Notes under the pieces: generated by a model
Database searches by the model: none
Seen by the model: only the letters and a program-made list of their open reading frames with translations
What the model was told of the DNA's origin: nothing
Made by a program: the position numbers and the translations under genes
Shown: positions 8,566 to 18,047 of the stretch, in pieces
Numbering within the stretch: position 1 is the stretch's first letter
How the letters are laid out: each line of letters opens with the position of its first letter
Source of the DNA: Leptospira congkakensis
GTDB lineage: Bacteria; Spirochaetota; Leptospiria; Leptospirales; Leptospiraceae
Assembly (NCBI RefSeq): GCF_004770265.1
Contig: NZ_RQGQ01000022.1
Span: 1-64,000, forward strand
DNA: 64,000 bases
Direction of reading: 5' to 3'

Positions 8566-10782
8566 GTGGCCTATCCAACATCTTTGGTAGCAAATTCTAT
8601 GGATTCTCAATGGAAACGTTTCTGGGAAACCGGCCTCTTCCCCTCACTCGAGTTTAGTCTTAGCCTTTCGATTGGTTATGTGCTCTCTCTATTCTTTTAT
8701 GTAGCCGGATCTGAACTTGCCTTAATTGATCGTACAGACACCGCCTACCCAATATTACAAATCCTTCTTGTCGTTTCTTTTTCTGTTGGATTTATTTATA
8801 GAAAATACAAACAGACGTTACCTGTCAGTTTAGCAACGGCACTTCTAGTTGTAGCCATCATTCAAATCTTTTGGTTCCTAAGAGCAAACTCCGCAGAGTT
8901 TTTAATCGATTATATCTTCTCATTTGAATTGGTTTTAGTGAGTGGAATTTTATCTGCATTCGCAGTTGGAATTTATGGAGGTTCTTTACGTGATTTTCGA
9001 TTTTTAAGTTTTGCCCTTGGAGTAACAGCTTTTACTTTTTACTCCTTATTTGAACCCAACCAAAACTACTCCATGAAGGTTTTGTTAGCTGTCCTTTATA
9101 TACTTTTGTCACTCTATTTGATTAGCGCATTTATACAAAAAAATCCACAATCCAGTAAGTTTTACAAAATTCGATCCAAAATCGGCAAACATCCGTTATT
9201 TACTCCTTTTTATCGATCTGCACTTTCACTTTTAATCTCCTATTGTATCTTACATATTTATTTCCAACCTGGGCCCAAAATCCCACTCATTCTCTCCATA
9301 TCTTTTTCAGTGATTTTCGGAAGAGTGTTATCGCTGCTCGGTGGATTAAAAAAAGAAACAAAGGCTGTCTTTTTAATCGGTAGGGTCGCTTTACTTTTTG
9401 CTTTTTTCTTTTTTATCTACCAAACTTATTGGAGTTCGTTTTTTATTGCACTTTGTATTATCACAGGTTCGATCGTTGGATTTTTTAAACCAAACAAAAC
9501 TGCTTACAAAGAATATATGTTTGTTGGTCTAGAAACTAGTATTTACCTTGGGTTATCTTTTTTATTATATTTTTGGAATTTACCAATGGGGATACGAACC
9601 GTCTCCGCGTTGTTATTTGTCCCTGTTTTAGTTTATCCTTACTTGATGCAAAAACACATCGTAAGATTGCCAAGGATTTTAATGTTAGGGATAGCAACCC
9701 TAACAGTTTTGTTTTTCTTTTCACCACCAACAATACGAACAAATTCTCCATTTTCAAAAAAAGAAATTTTTGACCCCATCCCTTTTGCGATTACAAATAT
9801 CGCATTTAACGATGAAAATTATATTTTTTATAAATCGGTTTTACCTTTTGCCTCGAATCCCTTCCTTCCGAAACGTTCGGAAATCAAAGGTAAAACTGTT
9901 GTTTTAGGATTAAGTTCCAATCAATCGCAGATCATATCTTATATAGAAAGACTAAGCCAAGAACAGCACCCATTCTTAATCCTTACCACGCGAAACAAAT
10001 CCAATCAATTTCATCATATCAATGCTTTGTCACTCCTCAGCAGAAAATCGTATTGGAATTTTGACATTTATTATCCAAGTTATTTGGAATCAAAAATAGG
10101 ATTTGCAAATTCTCTTCCAGTAGATTGGAAACTCAAATACTTTGCCGAAAAACTAGATAATGCTACAACTTTAGAAGTAGTCGCTGCGTTGGACTCAATC
10201 TTAAAATATTCTTCCGGAGATCTAAGAAAAGACGCCTTAGAAATCAAACATTTATATTATGAATCATTTGCCGAATATGCAAGATTTTATCACAATATAG
10301 GGCAAAACAAACTTGCATTAGATGCAATTACGGTCGCAAGGAAATTTGAACCTCCTAAACTCGATTTATTAAGAATTGCATTTAATAGTTTGAAGTTTAC
10401 AACTCCCGAAGCAGAATACATTCCTATTCTTGAAGATCTAAGTTCTGATACTGAATTCCAAGAATTTGCTTGGAATTCTCTTATCCCTATGTTTGAATCC
10501 TTAGGAGATTGGAGCAATGCACTTCGGACCATGAGTTCATTGGAACGATTTTATCGACTGAACAATCAAATTGACCAGGCCAACGAACTAGAGTTAGCTC
10601 GCATTCGATTATTCATCAACCAAGAAAATTGGAAAGAAGTTGAACCCATCATTGGAACGCGGATGAGAGAAAATTCAAATTCCGTGATTTGGGAAAGACT
10701 AAAAAATGAAGTTATAGAAAAAAAAGATTCACTTCGAAGGTCTAGTTTTAGACCAGATGTGAAAGGGGCAAGAATCCAATGA
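8566..10782 (+). CDS. Large membrane protein with helical C-terminal domain, coupled to MotA
   Basis: A protein of about 738 residues that I cannot assign to a named family. Roughly residues 25-395 form ten to twelve membrane segments. The remaining 340 residues are soluble and mainly alpha-helical, with TPR-like spacing between about 570 and 720 (paired helices with Ala/Leu and aromatic positions). It begins with GTG 8566; an alternative ATG lies at 8599. Its stop overlaps the MotA gene start by 4 nt (10779-10782), so the two are translationally coupled and probably act together. Confidence 0.75.
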   Translation: MAYPTSLVANSMDSQWKRFWETGLFPSLEFSLSLSIGYVLSLFFYVAGSELALIDRTDTAYPILQILLVVSFSVGFIYRKYKQTLPVSLATALLVVAIIQIFWFLRANSAEFLIDYIFSFELVLVSGILSAFAVGIYGGSLRDFRFLSFALGVTAFTFYSLFEPNQNYSMKVLLAVLYILLSLYLISAFIQKNPQSSKFYKIRSKIGKHPLFTPFYRSALSLLISYCILHIYFQPGPKIPLILSISFSVIFGRVLSLLGGLKKETKAVFLIGRVALLFAFFFFIYQTYWSSFFIALCIITGSIVGFFKPNKTAYKEYMFVGLETSIYLGLSFLLYFWNLPMGIRTVSALLFVPVLVYPYLMQKHIVRLPRILMLGIATLTVLFFFSPPTIRTNSPFSKKEIFDPIPFAITNIAFNDENYIFYKSVLPFASNPFLPKRSEIKGKTVVLGLSSNQSQIISYIERLSQEQHPFLILTTRNKSNQFHHINALSLLSRKSYWNFDIYYPSYLESKIGFANSLPVDWKLKYFAEKLDNATTLEVVAALDSILKYSSGDLRKDALEIKHLYYESFAEYARFYHNIGQNKLALDAITVARKFEPPKLDLLRIAFNSLKFTTPEAEYIPILEDLSSDTEFQEFAWNSLIPMFESLGDWSNALRTMSSLERFYRLNNQIDQANELELARIRLFINQENWKEVEPIIGTRMRENSNSVIWERLKNEVIEKKDSLRRSSFRPDVKGARIQ

Positions 10783-11519
10783 TCCACTCCACAATTCTCG
10801 GAATCCTCGCAGCCGTATTATCGGTTTTCGTAGCCATTTTGATTGAAGGTGCATCGTTACGTTCCTTCTTTCACTTACCGGCAATGTTACTAATCGTTGG
10901 CGGAACGTTAGGTGCTACATTTGCATCTTATTCTATATCCCAAGTCACAAAAGCAGTAAGGGACACACGATTTGTATTTTCGAGAAAAAAAGAAACCGAT
11001 CTCAAACTTGTTTTTTTTCGGTTTTGGGAAAAAGCACGAAAAGATGGCCTTTTGTCTTTAGAAGATGAAGCCAAAAAATTAGATAACCCATTTTTACAAA
11101 AAGGAATCCAATTGATTGTAGATGGATCAGATCCCAGAACCATTGAAGAAATTTTATGGGAAGCCCACGAAGAAGAAGAAAAACATGATTTAAAGTCCGC
11201 AAAAGTTTTTGAAACAGCCGCAGGATTTTCTCCAACAATAGGAATCATTGGAACCGTTCTCGGACTCGTTACTGTATTAGAAAATCTAGATGGAGGAACC
11301 AAAGTTCTTGGGCAAGGAATTGCAACAGCATTTATTGCAACCTTTTACGGAATTTCATTTGCCAACTTGATTCTATTGCCAATTTCAAATCAACTCAAAG
11401 TGATCGCCAAACAAGACAGCAACGAACGTCAAGCCATTATGAGAGGAATTCTATCGTTGCAGTCGGGCGAAAACCGAAGGATCCTCGCAGAACGAATTGA
11501 TCCTTTTGTAAAATATTAA
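10779..11519 (+). CDS. MotA/TolQ/ExbB-family proton-channel protein, MotA-like
   Basis: A 246-residue inner-membrane protein of the MotA type. Two N-terminal membrane segments are followed by a long cytoplasmic loop and two more segments. The characteristic motif is GFSPTIGIIGTVLGL with the conserved proline, followed by AIATAFIATFYGISFANLI. MotA forms a proton or sodium channel with MotB. No MotB gene (peptidoglycan-binding OmpA-like) follows here, because the next gene is an opposing methyltransferase. A MotB partner could be elsewhere, or the membrane protein encoded just upstream and overlapping it could be the partner. I therefore leave the symbol blank. Confidence 0.85.
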   Translation: MIHSTILGILAAVLSVFVAILIEGASLRSFFHLPAMLLIVGGTLGATFASYSISQVTKAVRDTRFVFSRKKETDLKLVFFRFWEKARKDGLLSLEDEAKKLDNPFLQKGIQLIVDGSDPRTIEEILWEAHEEEEKHDLKSAKVFETAAGFSPTIGIIGTVLGLVTVLENLDGGTKVLGQGIATAFIATFYGISFANLILLPISNQLKVIAKQDSNERQAIMRGILSLQSGENRRILAERIDPFVKY

Positions 11520-11521
11520 AA

Positions 11522-12511
11522 TCAATTCTTTGTTTCTGGTTGTATACAGAACAATTGGTGGATTTTTTCATCGCGGAAGTCTTTTGGGATGGATTCTTTC
11601 GTACGATTTGTACACTTAAAACCACGTTGATTCCATTCCTCATCCGCAACTTCCATTTTAAACTTTCTAAAGTTTGTTGAGAACCAGATTTCCCCGTCAT
11701 CACTTAAAAACTTTGTTAATAATAACAAAAGTAGGTTTTTATGTTTGGTTTGAACATCCCACTCTTCGTACATTTTTTTGCTATTGGAGAATGTTGGTGG
11801 ATCTAAAAAAATTAAATCATAACGTTCTCTGTTTGGATTTTTGATTTCCTCTTCCACCCATTGTAAAATATCTGCATTTACAATTTGATGATGTGTTGAT
11901 TTGAATCCATTATGTTCTAGGTTTTTCAAAGCCCATTCACAATAAGTTTTGGACAAATCTACACTTTTTGTCTTTTTTGCACCACCTGACGCTGCATAAA
12001 CGGAAAATGCGCCCGTATAAGAAAATAAATTTAAAACTGATTTTCCTTTTGAGACCTTTCGTATCCAATCTCTTGTGATACGATGATCCAAAAAAAGACC
12101 CGTATCTAAATAATCAGAAAGATTGATTCGAAATTCTAAATTGGATTCTTTTACCCATTCAAAGTTTCCTTCAATCGATAATTTATCATATTGGTCTAAA
12201 CCTTTTTGTTTTTTACGTTTTTTTAAGAATAAATGTTCTTCATCAATTTGAAAAACATCGCGAACAATGGAGGCGATACGATCAAAACGTTCATCGTGTC
12301 CTTCTTCCAGTTGGAAACGTAATGAACTTTTATCATACAAGACAAGCCCGTTAGGGTAACGATCCAAAATACATGGCACTTGCGGAATATCTTCCGAGTA
12401 GATGCGATAACATTCGATAGATTCACGTTTTGCCCATTTTTCGCGTTCCTTCCTTAATTTGCGAAGGCGGTTTTCAAACATGGTAAGGGCACCAAATCCC
12501 CGTTCGGTCAT
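11522..12511 (-). CDS. Class I SAM-dependent rRNA methyltransferase, RlmK-like
   Basis: A cytoplasmic methyltransferase of 329 residues. The N-terminal block (ENRLRKLRKEREKWAKRE then CYRIYSEDIPQVPCILDRY) resembles the RlmK half of RlmKL. The Rossmann fold contains VLNLFSYTGAFSVYAA for SAM binding, and the catalytic FLDPPTFSNSKKM motif is the N/D-PP-Y/F type used by base methyltransferases. It likely modifies 23S rRNA. The start is ATG 12511, with an alternative at 12481. It converges with the MotA gene, leaving only 2 nt between them. Confidence 0.85.
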   Translation of the reverse strand: MTERGFGALTMFENRLRKLRKEREKWAKRESIECYRIYSEDIPQVPCILDRYPNGLVLYDKSSLRFQLEEGHDERFDRIASIVRDVFQIDEEHLFLKKRKKQKGLDQYDKLSIEGNFEWVKESNLEFRINLSDYLDTGLFLDHRITRDWIRKVSKGKSVLNLFSYTGAFSVYAASGGAKKTKSVDLSKTYCEWALKNLEHNGFKSTHHQIVNADILQWVEEEIKNPNRERYDLIFLDPPTFSNSKKMYEEWDVQTKHKNLLLLLLTKFLSDDGEIWFSTNFRKFKMEVADEEWNQRGFKCTNRTKESIPKDFRDEKIHQLFCIQPETKN

Positions 12512-12555
12512 GGAAGTTCCTTTTTTAGGGGAGGTTGGGATTTTTAGGTAGATGT

Positions 12556-12602
12556 CCCCGCCCTATCTAGACTGGGTGGGGTTATCCACCCGCCACCCAA
12601 TA
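12556..12602 (-). repeat. GC-rich dispersed repeat, copy 2
   Basis: Read on the minus strand, this is ATTGGGTGGCGGGTGG followed by ACCCCACCCAG and then AGGGCGGGG. It matches the repeats at 643-703 and 49527-49570. It lies in the short gap between the divergently transcribed methyltransferase and RNase H genes, so it is not simply a terminator. Its flanks differ from the other copies beyond the core. Confidence 0.75.
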
Positions 12603-12722
12603 CGCTCCATCTACCACGGCCCGCCGAAAAAGTCCTTCATAAATCCAAATCCAAATGATTTTTTTAAATTCAGTTCATGTTTTTGATTGGTGGGTATCCG
12701 TTCACGGAAAAGACTGTCGGCT

Positions 12723-13136
12723 ATGTCTACAAAAGATACCACCTTCATTTATTGTGACGGTAGTTCCCGCGGAAATCCAGGTCCTGCAGCCATCGGAGTA
12801 TCCTTCCAAAACAATGATGGAATCGAATTTTTTTCTATCTCGGAGAAAATAGGTAACGCCACAAATAATGTGGCAGAATGGCAAGCCTTGTATCGCGGAA
12901 TGGAAGAAGCCATCAAACAAAATTTACAAAAAATTAAATTTCGTTTGGATTCGGAACTTGTCGTCAAACAAATGAAAGGTGAATACAAAGTAAAAAACAA
13001 AGACCTTCTTGTTTTTAAAACTAAATGTGAATCATTAAAATCATCTTTTTTAAATTTTGATATTCAATACATACCAAGAGAACAAAATGCAAGAGCCGAT
13101 CAACTAGCAAACATAGCACAAGATTCAAAGGATTAA
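12723..13136 (+). CDS. Ribonuclease H-family protein
   Basis: An RNase HI-fold enzyme of 137 residues, degrading the RNA strand of RNA/DNA hybrids. The catalytic acidic residues are visible: Asp in IYCDGSSRGNPGPA, Glu in NNVAEWQALYRGME, Asp in FRLDSELVVKQM, and Asp in REQNARADQLAN. The spelling resembles the short single-domain family without the basic handle of E. coli RnhA. I prefer ATG 12723 over the upstream TTG at 12687, because the catalytic strand begins nine residues later. The next gene begins 3 nt after its stop. Confidence 0.9.
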   Translation: MSTKDTTFIYCDGSSRGNPGPAAIGVSFQNNDGIEFFSISEKIGNATNNVAEWQALYRGMEEAIKQNLQKIKFRLDSELVVKQMKGEYKVKNKDLLVFKTKCESLKSSFLNFDIQYIPREQNARADQLANIAQDSKD

Positions 13137-13138
13137 TC

Positions 13139-13504
13139 ATGCGAACGCGAGCTTTTTTATTGCTGTTTTTCTTTTTGATTCTGGTCACATTTTTATCAAA
13201 TTGTAAAAAATCAGCAACTCGCCAACTGGATGATTTATTGGAATCAGGATCTTCTTTCCAATCAGCCACATTTTGTGAGAAAAATAAAACCCAACTCCTT
13301 GAAAGAAAGGAAGACTGCGAAAGTGCTGCAAGATTAGCAAAGGAAGAAATCGACACCATTCTGAATCGAAGATTGGATTTGGGTATTGCCCCCGTAATTG
13401 TAGAAAAAAGCAAAGGAAAGGAAATTGAAGAATTTCTACAAGTTCATACGCGAATGGGAATACGGTATTGGGAAATCTGGAAAACAAACGTGATTTTAGA
13501 ATAG
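13139..13504 (+). CDS. Putative small lipoprotein
   Basis: A protein of 121 residues with a very hydrophobic signal sequence and a probable lipobox at LSNC (Cys about 22), so it is probably lipid-anchored. The mature part is charged and helical, with two further Cys residues. No family is recognised. It starts at ATG 13139, with AAGGATT as ribosome-binding site, 3 nt after the RNase H stop, so it belongs to the same operon. Confidence 0.65.
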   Translation: MRTRAFLLLFFFLILVTFLSNCKKSATRQLDDLLESGSSFQSATFCEKNKTQLLERKEDCESAARLAKEEIDTILNRRLDLGIAPVIVEKSKGKEIEEFLQVHTRMGIRYWEIWKTNVILE

Positions 13505-13536
13505 ACAATCTCCCCCCACCACAGGATAAACAAATC

Positions 13537-13959
13537 ATGGCTGGTGATCCTTCTCAAATTCTAAAAAAAATCGGACTTAAGGTAACAAAAAACCGTGAAC
13601 AAGTTTTATCGATTCTCCAAGGATCCCCTAGACCTTTAAATCACCAGGAAATCATGGAAAAACTACCCAAAGAGGAATCCTGGGACAGAGTTACCATCTA
13701 CCGAGCCTTATCTGATTTAGAAGAAAAAAACCTTTTAAATTCACTACATTCAACAGATCGCGTCACCTATTTCGAGTTAAAGTCTGATGGTAATCATATT
13801 GTATCAAAAGCACATGGTCATCTAATTTGTAACAATTGTGGTAAAATTGAATGTATCGACGATCCTTGGAATGGAATACCTTCCACCAAACAATTAAAAG
13901 GTTTTTCAACGGAATCAGTTGAAATCGTTTTTAGAGGCAAATGTAGAAATTGCCAATAG
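13537..13959 (+). CDS. Fur-family metal-responsive transcriptional regulator
   Basis: A winged-helix regulator of about 140 residues. Recognition helix region SWDRVTIYRALSDLEEKNLL and the C-terminal CNNCGKIEC and CRNC pairs (structural zinc) are typical of Fur/Zur/PerR. The AHGHLICNNC histidines belong to the metal-binding part. I chose ATG 13537 because the longer frame overlaps the lipoprotein gene by 37 nt. An AGGA lies about 10 nt upstream. The sequence does not decide between iron, zinc, manganese or peroxide sensing. The next gene's TTG start lies inside its last codons. Confidence 0.9.
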   Translation: MAGDPSQILKKIGLKVTKNREQVLSILQGSPRPLNHQEIMEKLPKEESWDRVTIYRALSDLEEKNLLNSLHSTDRVTYFELKSDGNHIVSKAHGHLICNNCGKIECIDDPWNGIPSTKQLKGFSTESVEIVFRGKCRNCQ

Positions 13960-15236
13960 ACATCCAATCCCTTGTCCCCAACAACTATTTAAACCATCTA
14001 TTTCACATTGACTCTGAATTGAAAGGAGCAGGGTTTGAATGTTACCTTGTTGGTGGATCTGTTCGTGATTTGGTTATGGGTAAAATTCCCAAAGAATATG
14101 ATCTTACCACAAATGCAGAACCCAACCAAGTAAAGAGACTCTTTCGAACTGTTATCGATACAGGCATCGAACATGGAACAGTCACAGTGGTTTTGGACAA
14201 AATCAATTATGAAATTACTACCTATCGTATTGATAAAGATTATACTGATGGTAGAAGACCAAATCATGTTGAATTCGGAACTACATTATCAGAAGATTTA
14301 AAACGACGAGATTTTACAATGAATGCACTTGCATTCGATATCAAAACAGGTGTTCTTGTGGACGAACACTTTGGACAGAGAGATATCGAACAAAAAATCA
14401 TTCGTACAATCGGTGATCCCATCAAGCGGTTTACTGAAGATGGTTTACGTCCTATTCGTGCATTACGATTTGCAAGTACTTTGGATTTTACAATTGCAGT
14501 AGAAACAAAAAATGCAATTCATCAAACCAAAGATGTTACAAAAAAAATATCTTTAGAACGTTTTCAGGATGAAGTTCTAAAATCTTTTTTAGGTTCAAAA
14601 CCTTCCAGAATGATCCAACTTCTGGCAGAAGAAAACATCTTTCAAATTTTTCTACCGAATCTTCCCAATCATTTGATTCCTAAAACTCCTATCTTAGAAC
14701 GATTGGATTCAATCTCTAAAGAGTTAACAGGGATGCAATTGGCATTTGCATTTTATGCATTACTCGGAGAAATTGTTTCTAAAGATTTAGAAACAATTTT
14801 AAGAACCTTAAAATTCTCAGGTCAAAATACAAAGGACTGCATTTTGTTTTTTGATTTATTATCCCACTGGGAAACAAATCAAAATTTGGCCAAACCGGAT
14901 GAATTGTTTTTTAAAAAATACTATTTAGCGCCCGTTAAGCGCCATTTTCAAAAACGGGTTACGATGGATGCCTCCTTTCTCCAAAAACTAAGCCCGGTTT
15001 TTGGACCCACTATTTCGGAGATGACCCGAATTTGGGAGGAAAATCCCCCCTTGCTCCTGACCGATTTGCAATTCAACGGGAACCATCTCGCCGAATCCTT
15101 CCCCAATTTAGCCAAAACCAGTTATGGGATCATCCTAAACCAACTCTTAGACCTTGTCCTACACTCGCCTAAAGAAAATGAATATTCTAGACTATTGCAT
15201 CATTCTGCTCAGATAATAAACAATTTGATCAATTAA
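13950..15236 (+). CDS. tRNA nucleotidyltransferase / poly(A) polymerase family enzyme
   Basis: A class II nucleotidyltransferase-fold enzyme of 428 residues adding CCA to tRNA or A-tails to RNA. The catalytic GGSVRD and the paired acid in YDLTT are present, followed by TDGRRP, RRDFTMNALAFD and RPIRALRFAS. The family splits into CCA-adding and poly(A) enzymes that sequence alone may not separate. There is no ATG near the front, so it starts at TTG 13950, overlapping the Fur-family gene by 10 nt. That makes it the last gene of the RNase H operon. Confidence 0.85.
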   Translation: MPIDIQSLVPNNYLNHLFHIDSELKGAGFECYLVGGSVRDLVMGKIPKEYDLTTNAEPNQVKRLFRTVIDTGIEHGTVTVVLDKINYEITTYRIDKDYTDGRRPNHVEFGTTLSEDLKRRDFTMNALAFDIKTGVLVDEHFGQRDIEQKIIRTIGDPIKRFTEDGLRPIRALRFASTLDFTIAVETKNAIHQTKDVTKKISLERFQDEVLKSFLGSKPSRMIQLLAEENIFQIFLPNLPNHLIPKTPILERLDSISKELTGMQLAFAFYALLGEIVSKDLETILRTLKFSGQNTKDCILFFDLLSHWETNQNLAKPDELFFKKYYLAPVKRHFQKRVTMDASFLQKLSPVFGPTISEMTRIWEENPPLLLTDLQFNGNHLAESFPNLAKTSYGIILNQLLDLVLHSPKENEYSRLLHHSAQIINNLIN

Positions 15237-15378
15237 TTTCTGGAACCTTTCTCGTTTGAGCCGGCAGATGTTACTTTATTAATCAAAAAATAATTTTTTT
15301 TCCGCCAGATCTCATTCAAATACACTGTTTCTATTTTTTCTTCCTTTAGCCGAGAAAAGATCCGCCAACCTGGTACAC

Positions 15379-15395
15379 AACTTGCACAACAAGTT
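15379..15395 (+). promoter_or_regulatory. Short inverted repeat in the porin leader
   Basis: AACTTG and CAAGTT (6 bp arms, 5 nt spacer) lie 20 nt upstream of the porin start. They are followed by the ribosome-binding site TAGGAGAA at about 15400-15407. It could be a small leader hairpin or an operator half. Nothing else of note is seen in the 178 nt gap. Confidence 0.35.
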
Positions 15396-15414
15396 CACAT
15401 AGGAGAAATGGCAA

Positions 15415-16788
15415 ATGAGAAATAAATATAATCTTCTCGCAACTTCGGTTGCCCTGCTCGTTTCAAGTTCACTCTTTGCTCAAGGCGAGACAAAAGAAAA
15501 ATCTTGGTACGATAAGATCAACGTTTCCGGTTACGTAGATGTGTTCTATATGTATACTGCAAACAACGTGGAAGGAGCAAAACGTGATGCTTCAGGAACT
15601 TTCAACACGCAAAACAAACAATTCGGTGTCTCAGCTGCAGCACTTGATTTGCAGAAACTTGCGGACAAAGATAGTCCTTGGGGATTTAGAACTGTTTTCC
15701 AAAACGGTCAAAACAACGTTTATCAAGAAGCACCTTATAACCAAACAAATAGTACTGTGAACATGAACATGCTCCAACAAGCATACGTTTCATTCTACTT
15801 CCCAGTATTAAAAGGTTTGACTGTTGATATGGGTAAGATGGCCACGCACATTGGTTATGAACTTTTGGAAACAAAAGATAACCCTGTTTATACGATTGGT
15901 TACATATTCTTTAACACAATCCCGTTCATCAACACAGGTGCTAGAGCAAACTTAGCAGTTTCGGATAAATTGAACTTAGGTTTTTATCTATACAATAGTG
16001 TGGGTGGAACTGGTTCAGATATAACTGCGTATAACAATGCAAACGTGTCTACTTACCGGGACGGTGTTAACAAAAATAAAGCTGTGGGAACGCAAGTTTC
16101 TTACGACATTATTTCTGATAAACTTAAAGTAACATGGAACACACTGTATGGCGTGGACGTAACTTACGCAAGACCATCCAATGCTGACTACTGGATGAAC
16201 GAAGTGTATGGAACTCCTATCAACGCAAAACGTGCTAGTTACCAAAACGATTATTGGCTAATTAACAACGTAATTGTTAACTTTACTCCAAACGACAAAA
16301 CTCTTATCTCATTTGACTATACTCAAGGAGATAAAAGCGGTGCGGCGGCTACTTTGAACGATCCTACAACTCAAGTTGATGTTGATGGAAACAAGTTCTC
16401 TTTAACTCGTGATGACAGTAATGCAAAAAGAACTTACAAAACATATGGTTTGTGGTTCCGATATAAGTTTACTGACAAATGGGCTCTTGCAGGTCGTTAC
16501 GAAAGAATTGATGATTCCAAAAACGGTGGTCCACTTGGTGTTAGTAACAACACTGCAGGAAGACATGACCTTCAATACATGGGTAGCCTTGGATACAACA
16601 ACACAAAGTATTACCTAGGAAGCGCTCAAACGTTTACAATCACACCTACTTACTATTATGGAGACAACATTATCATCAAAGTTGACTTCAGAAGAGACCA
16701 AGCAAAAGGTCAAGTTTTCACTGACGAAAAAGGGCAACCTCAAACGTATCAACACGGTGTAACTTTAGGCGTTGTTGCAACATTCTAA
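15415..16788 (+). CDS. Outer-membrane beta-barrel porin (BBP2/OmpL-like)
   Basis: A secreted 457-residue protein with a signal peptide cleaved after about residue 22 (LFAQGE). The rest is rich in aromatic, Asn and Gly residues alternating as beta strands, e.g. VSGYVDVFYMYTANNVEGAK near the start. It ends in a C-terminal phenylalanine after alternating hydrophobics (GVTLGVVATF), typical of outer-membrane barrels. It resembles the putative beta-barrel porin-2 family. The start is supported by TAGGAG upstream. The lipoprotein gene follows after 22 nt, so they may be co-expressed. Substrate unknown. Confidence 0.85.
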   Translation: MRNKYNLLATSVALLVSSSLFAQGETKEKSWYDKINVSGYVDVFYMYTANNVEGAKRDASGTFNTQNKQFGVSAAALDLQKLADKDSPWGFRTVFQNGQNNVYQEAPYNQTNSTVNMNMLQQAYVSFYFPVLKGLTVDMGKMATHIGYELLETKDNPVYTIGYIFFNTIPFINTGARANLAVSDKLNLGFYLYNSVGGTGSDITAYNNANVSTYRDGVNKNKAVGTQVSYDIISDKLKVTWNTLYGVDVTYARPSNADYWMNEVYGTPINAKRASYQNDYWLINNVIVNFTPNDKTLISFDYTQGDKSGAAATLNDPTTQVDVDGNKFSLTRDDSNAKRTYKTYGLWFRYKFTDKWALAGRYERIDDSKNGGPLGVSNNTAGRHDLQYMGSLGYNNTKYYLGSAQTFTITPTYYYGDNIIIKVDFRRDQAKGQVFTDEKGQPQTYQHGVTLGVVATF

Positions 16789-16810
16789 GGAAAAGGAGAA
16801 TATTAAAAAT

Positions 16811-17272
16811 ATGAAATCCATCAAATTAAAATCCGGATTCGTCTCCATGGCAATGATATTGACTGTAACTGCGATGTCATTTGTAAGCTGTGCTGAGTCT
16901 TCTACGAAAAAGAACGAAAACACAACTCTTCTTACTTACCTTGTGACAAATCCGCACATCCCAGTTGGTGCACAAGCGGATTGTGTTGGTTCGGTAATGT
17001 TAATCAATTCTTGTGTTGGTTCAAAAATACAAATTGACGCTGGAGCAAACTGTTCCCTTGTCACTATTGCAGATAACCAAACAATTGGAGCTGATTACAG
17101 TGTTATCAAAACAAATGTAGCAAAACAATACAATACATTGAAATGTAACATAGCAGAAAACAAATATGCTTCTGCTACTGCAGCAGTTGATGCTTTCAAA
17201 GACGCATTAACTTTTACTTCAAATGTTGATGCAACTTCAAAAGTAGTTTTTTCAGCACCAACATACTACTAA
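16811..17272 (+). CDS. Putative lipoprotein downstream of the porin
   Basis: A 153-residue lipoprotein with a signal sequence and lipobox SFVSC at about 24-28. The mature part contains Cys in GADCVGS-like repeats: ADCVGSVMLINSCVGSK (two copies of CVGS). This start (ATG 16811) has AAGGAGAAT upstream, while the longer frame has none. No family recognised. Confidence 0.75.
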   Translation: MKSIKLKSGFVSMAMILTVTAMSFVSCAESSTKKNENTTLLTYLVTNPHIPVGAQADCVGSVMLINSCVGSKIQIDAGANCSLVTIADNQTIGADYSVIKTNVAKQYNTLKCNIAENKYASATAAVDAFKDALTFTSNVDATSKVVFSAPTYY

Positions 17273-17306
17273 GTTTGTTGGTTTGAATCTAAACTTGAAT
17301 TTAGAT

Positions 17307-17334
17307 AGAGTGGGAAACCCCCACTCTTTTTTTA
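17307..17334 (+). terminator. Rho-independent terminator
   Basis: Stem AGAGTGGG / CCCACTCT at 17307-17314 and 17320-17327, followed by seven Ts. It lies between the converging lipoprotein genes and probably ends the porin operon. Confidence 0.85.
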
Positions 17335-17889
17335 TTTCTCTTCCAGATGGTCTGAACCCTTTTGTTCATTTTGATTCTTCTTTGAATCCTTTAACCATTT
17401 TCCCCAACTAAAACCTTGTGATCTTACGCTTGCTGGTTTTACTACAGTTACTGTTCGAACCATGTTACGTTTAAAGAAAACATAAATTTCTTCATCAGGT
17501 TCTGCTCCTGGCTCATAAATCGAAATCGGGCGAGTGTAAACCAATACCTCTCCATCACCACTGTAAGTAATGTGATCTGGTTCTCCCAAATATTCCTTAA
17601 CAAAAATTCGAGTTTGTTTGTATAGTTTTTGTAACATTACCTCTCTGATCTTTAAACCATTGTAACCTTCTTCGGTCAGAGCGTCTCGTTGGGCTTTTCT
17701 TTTGTCTTCTTCTGTTTTTAGATCATTTTCAGATTTAGAAAGAAGTTGATTACACTTCGACTCATCTTTAAAAGTTTCCATACAGTTCTCAAACAAAACT
17801 TGTTTGTTCTGAATGATACGTTCTTCGGAAGAAGAACATTGAGATAAGGAAAGGATCATAACTGCTGGAATGAGGATAGAGTTTTTCAT
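17332..17889 (-). CDS. Putative lipoprotein
   Basis: A 185-residue protein with signal sequence and lipobox SLSQC (Cys about 18). It is followed by a charged helical region (about 30-75) and then a beta-rich part with GEPDHITYSGDGEVLVYTR. No family recognised. It ends in an acidic/basic polar tail. It is a single gene on the minus strand, starting at ATG 17889. Confidence 0.75.
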   Translation of the reverse strand: MKNSILIPAVMILSLSQCSSSEERIIQNKQVLFENCMETFKDESKCNQLLSKSENDLKTEEDKRKAQRDALTEEGYNGLKIREVMLQKLYKQTRIFVKEYLGEPDHITYSGDGEVLVYTRPISIYEPGAEPDEEIYVFFKRNMVRTVTVVKPASVRSQGFSWGKWLKDSKKNQNEQKGSDHLEEK

Positions 17890-18047
17890 TTTTCTATGTT
17901 ATACTTAGACTCAAAATCTTCCAAGCAATATGTAAAATTCTTTGGAAATTTCTAAGTATACTTGTTCTATCTATTTCTCATACTTTATTTACTGTTTTCG
18001 GATTTGACACTGAATCTAAAAACGATACTTCTTTCCGATGATGCTAA

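Noticed and set aside
18008..18040. Possible sigma-28 promoter (TAAA...CCGAT) before the chemoreceptor
   Set aside because: Spacing is 14 rather than about 16 nt and the hexamers are poor, so the match may be chance.
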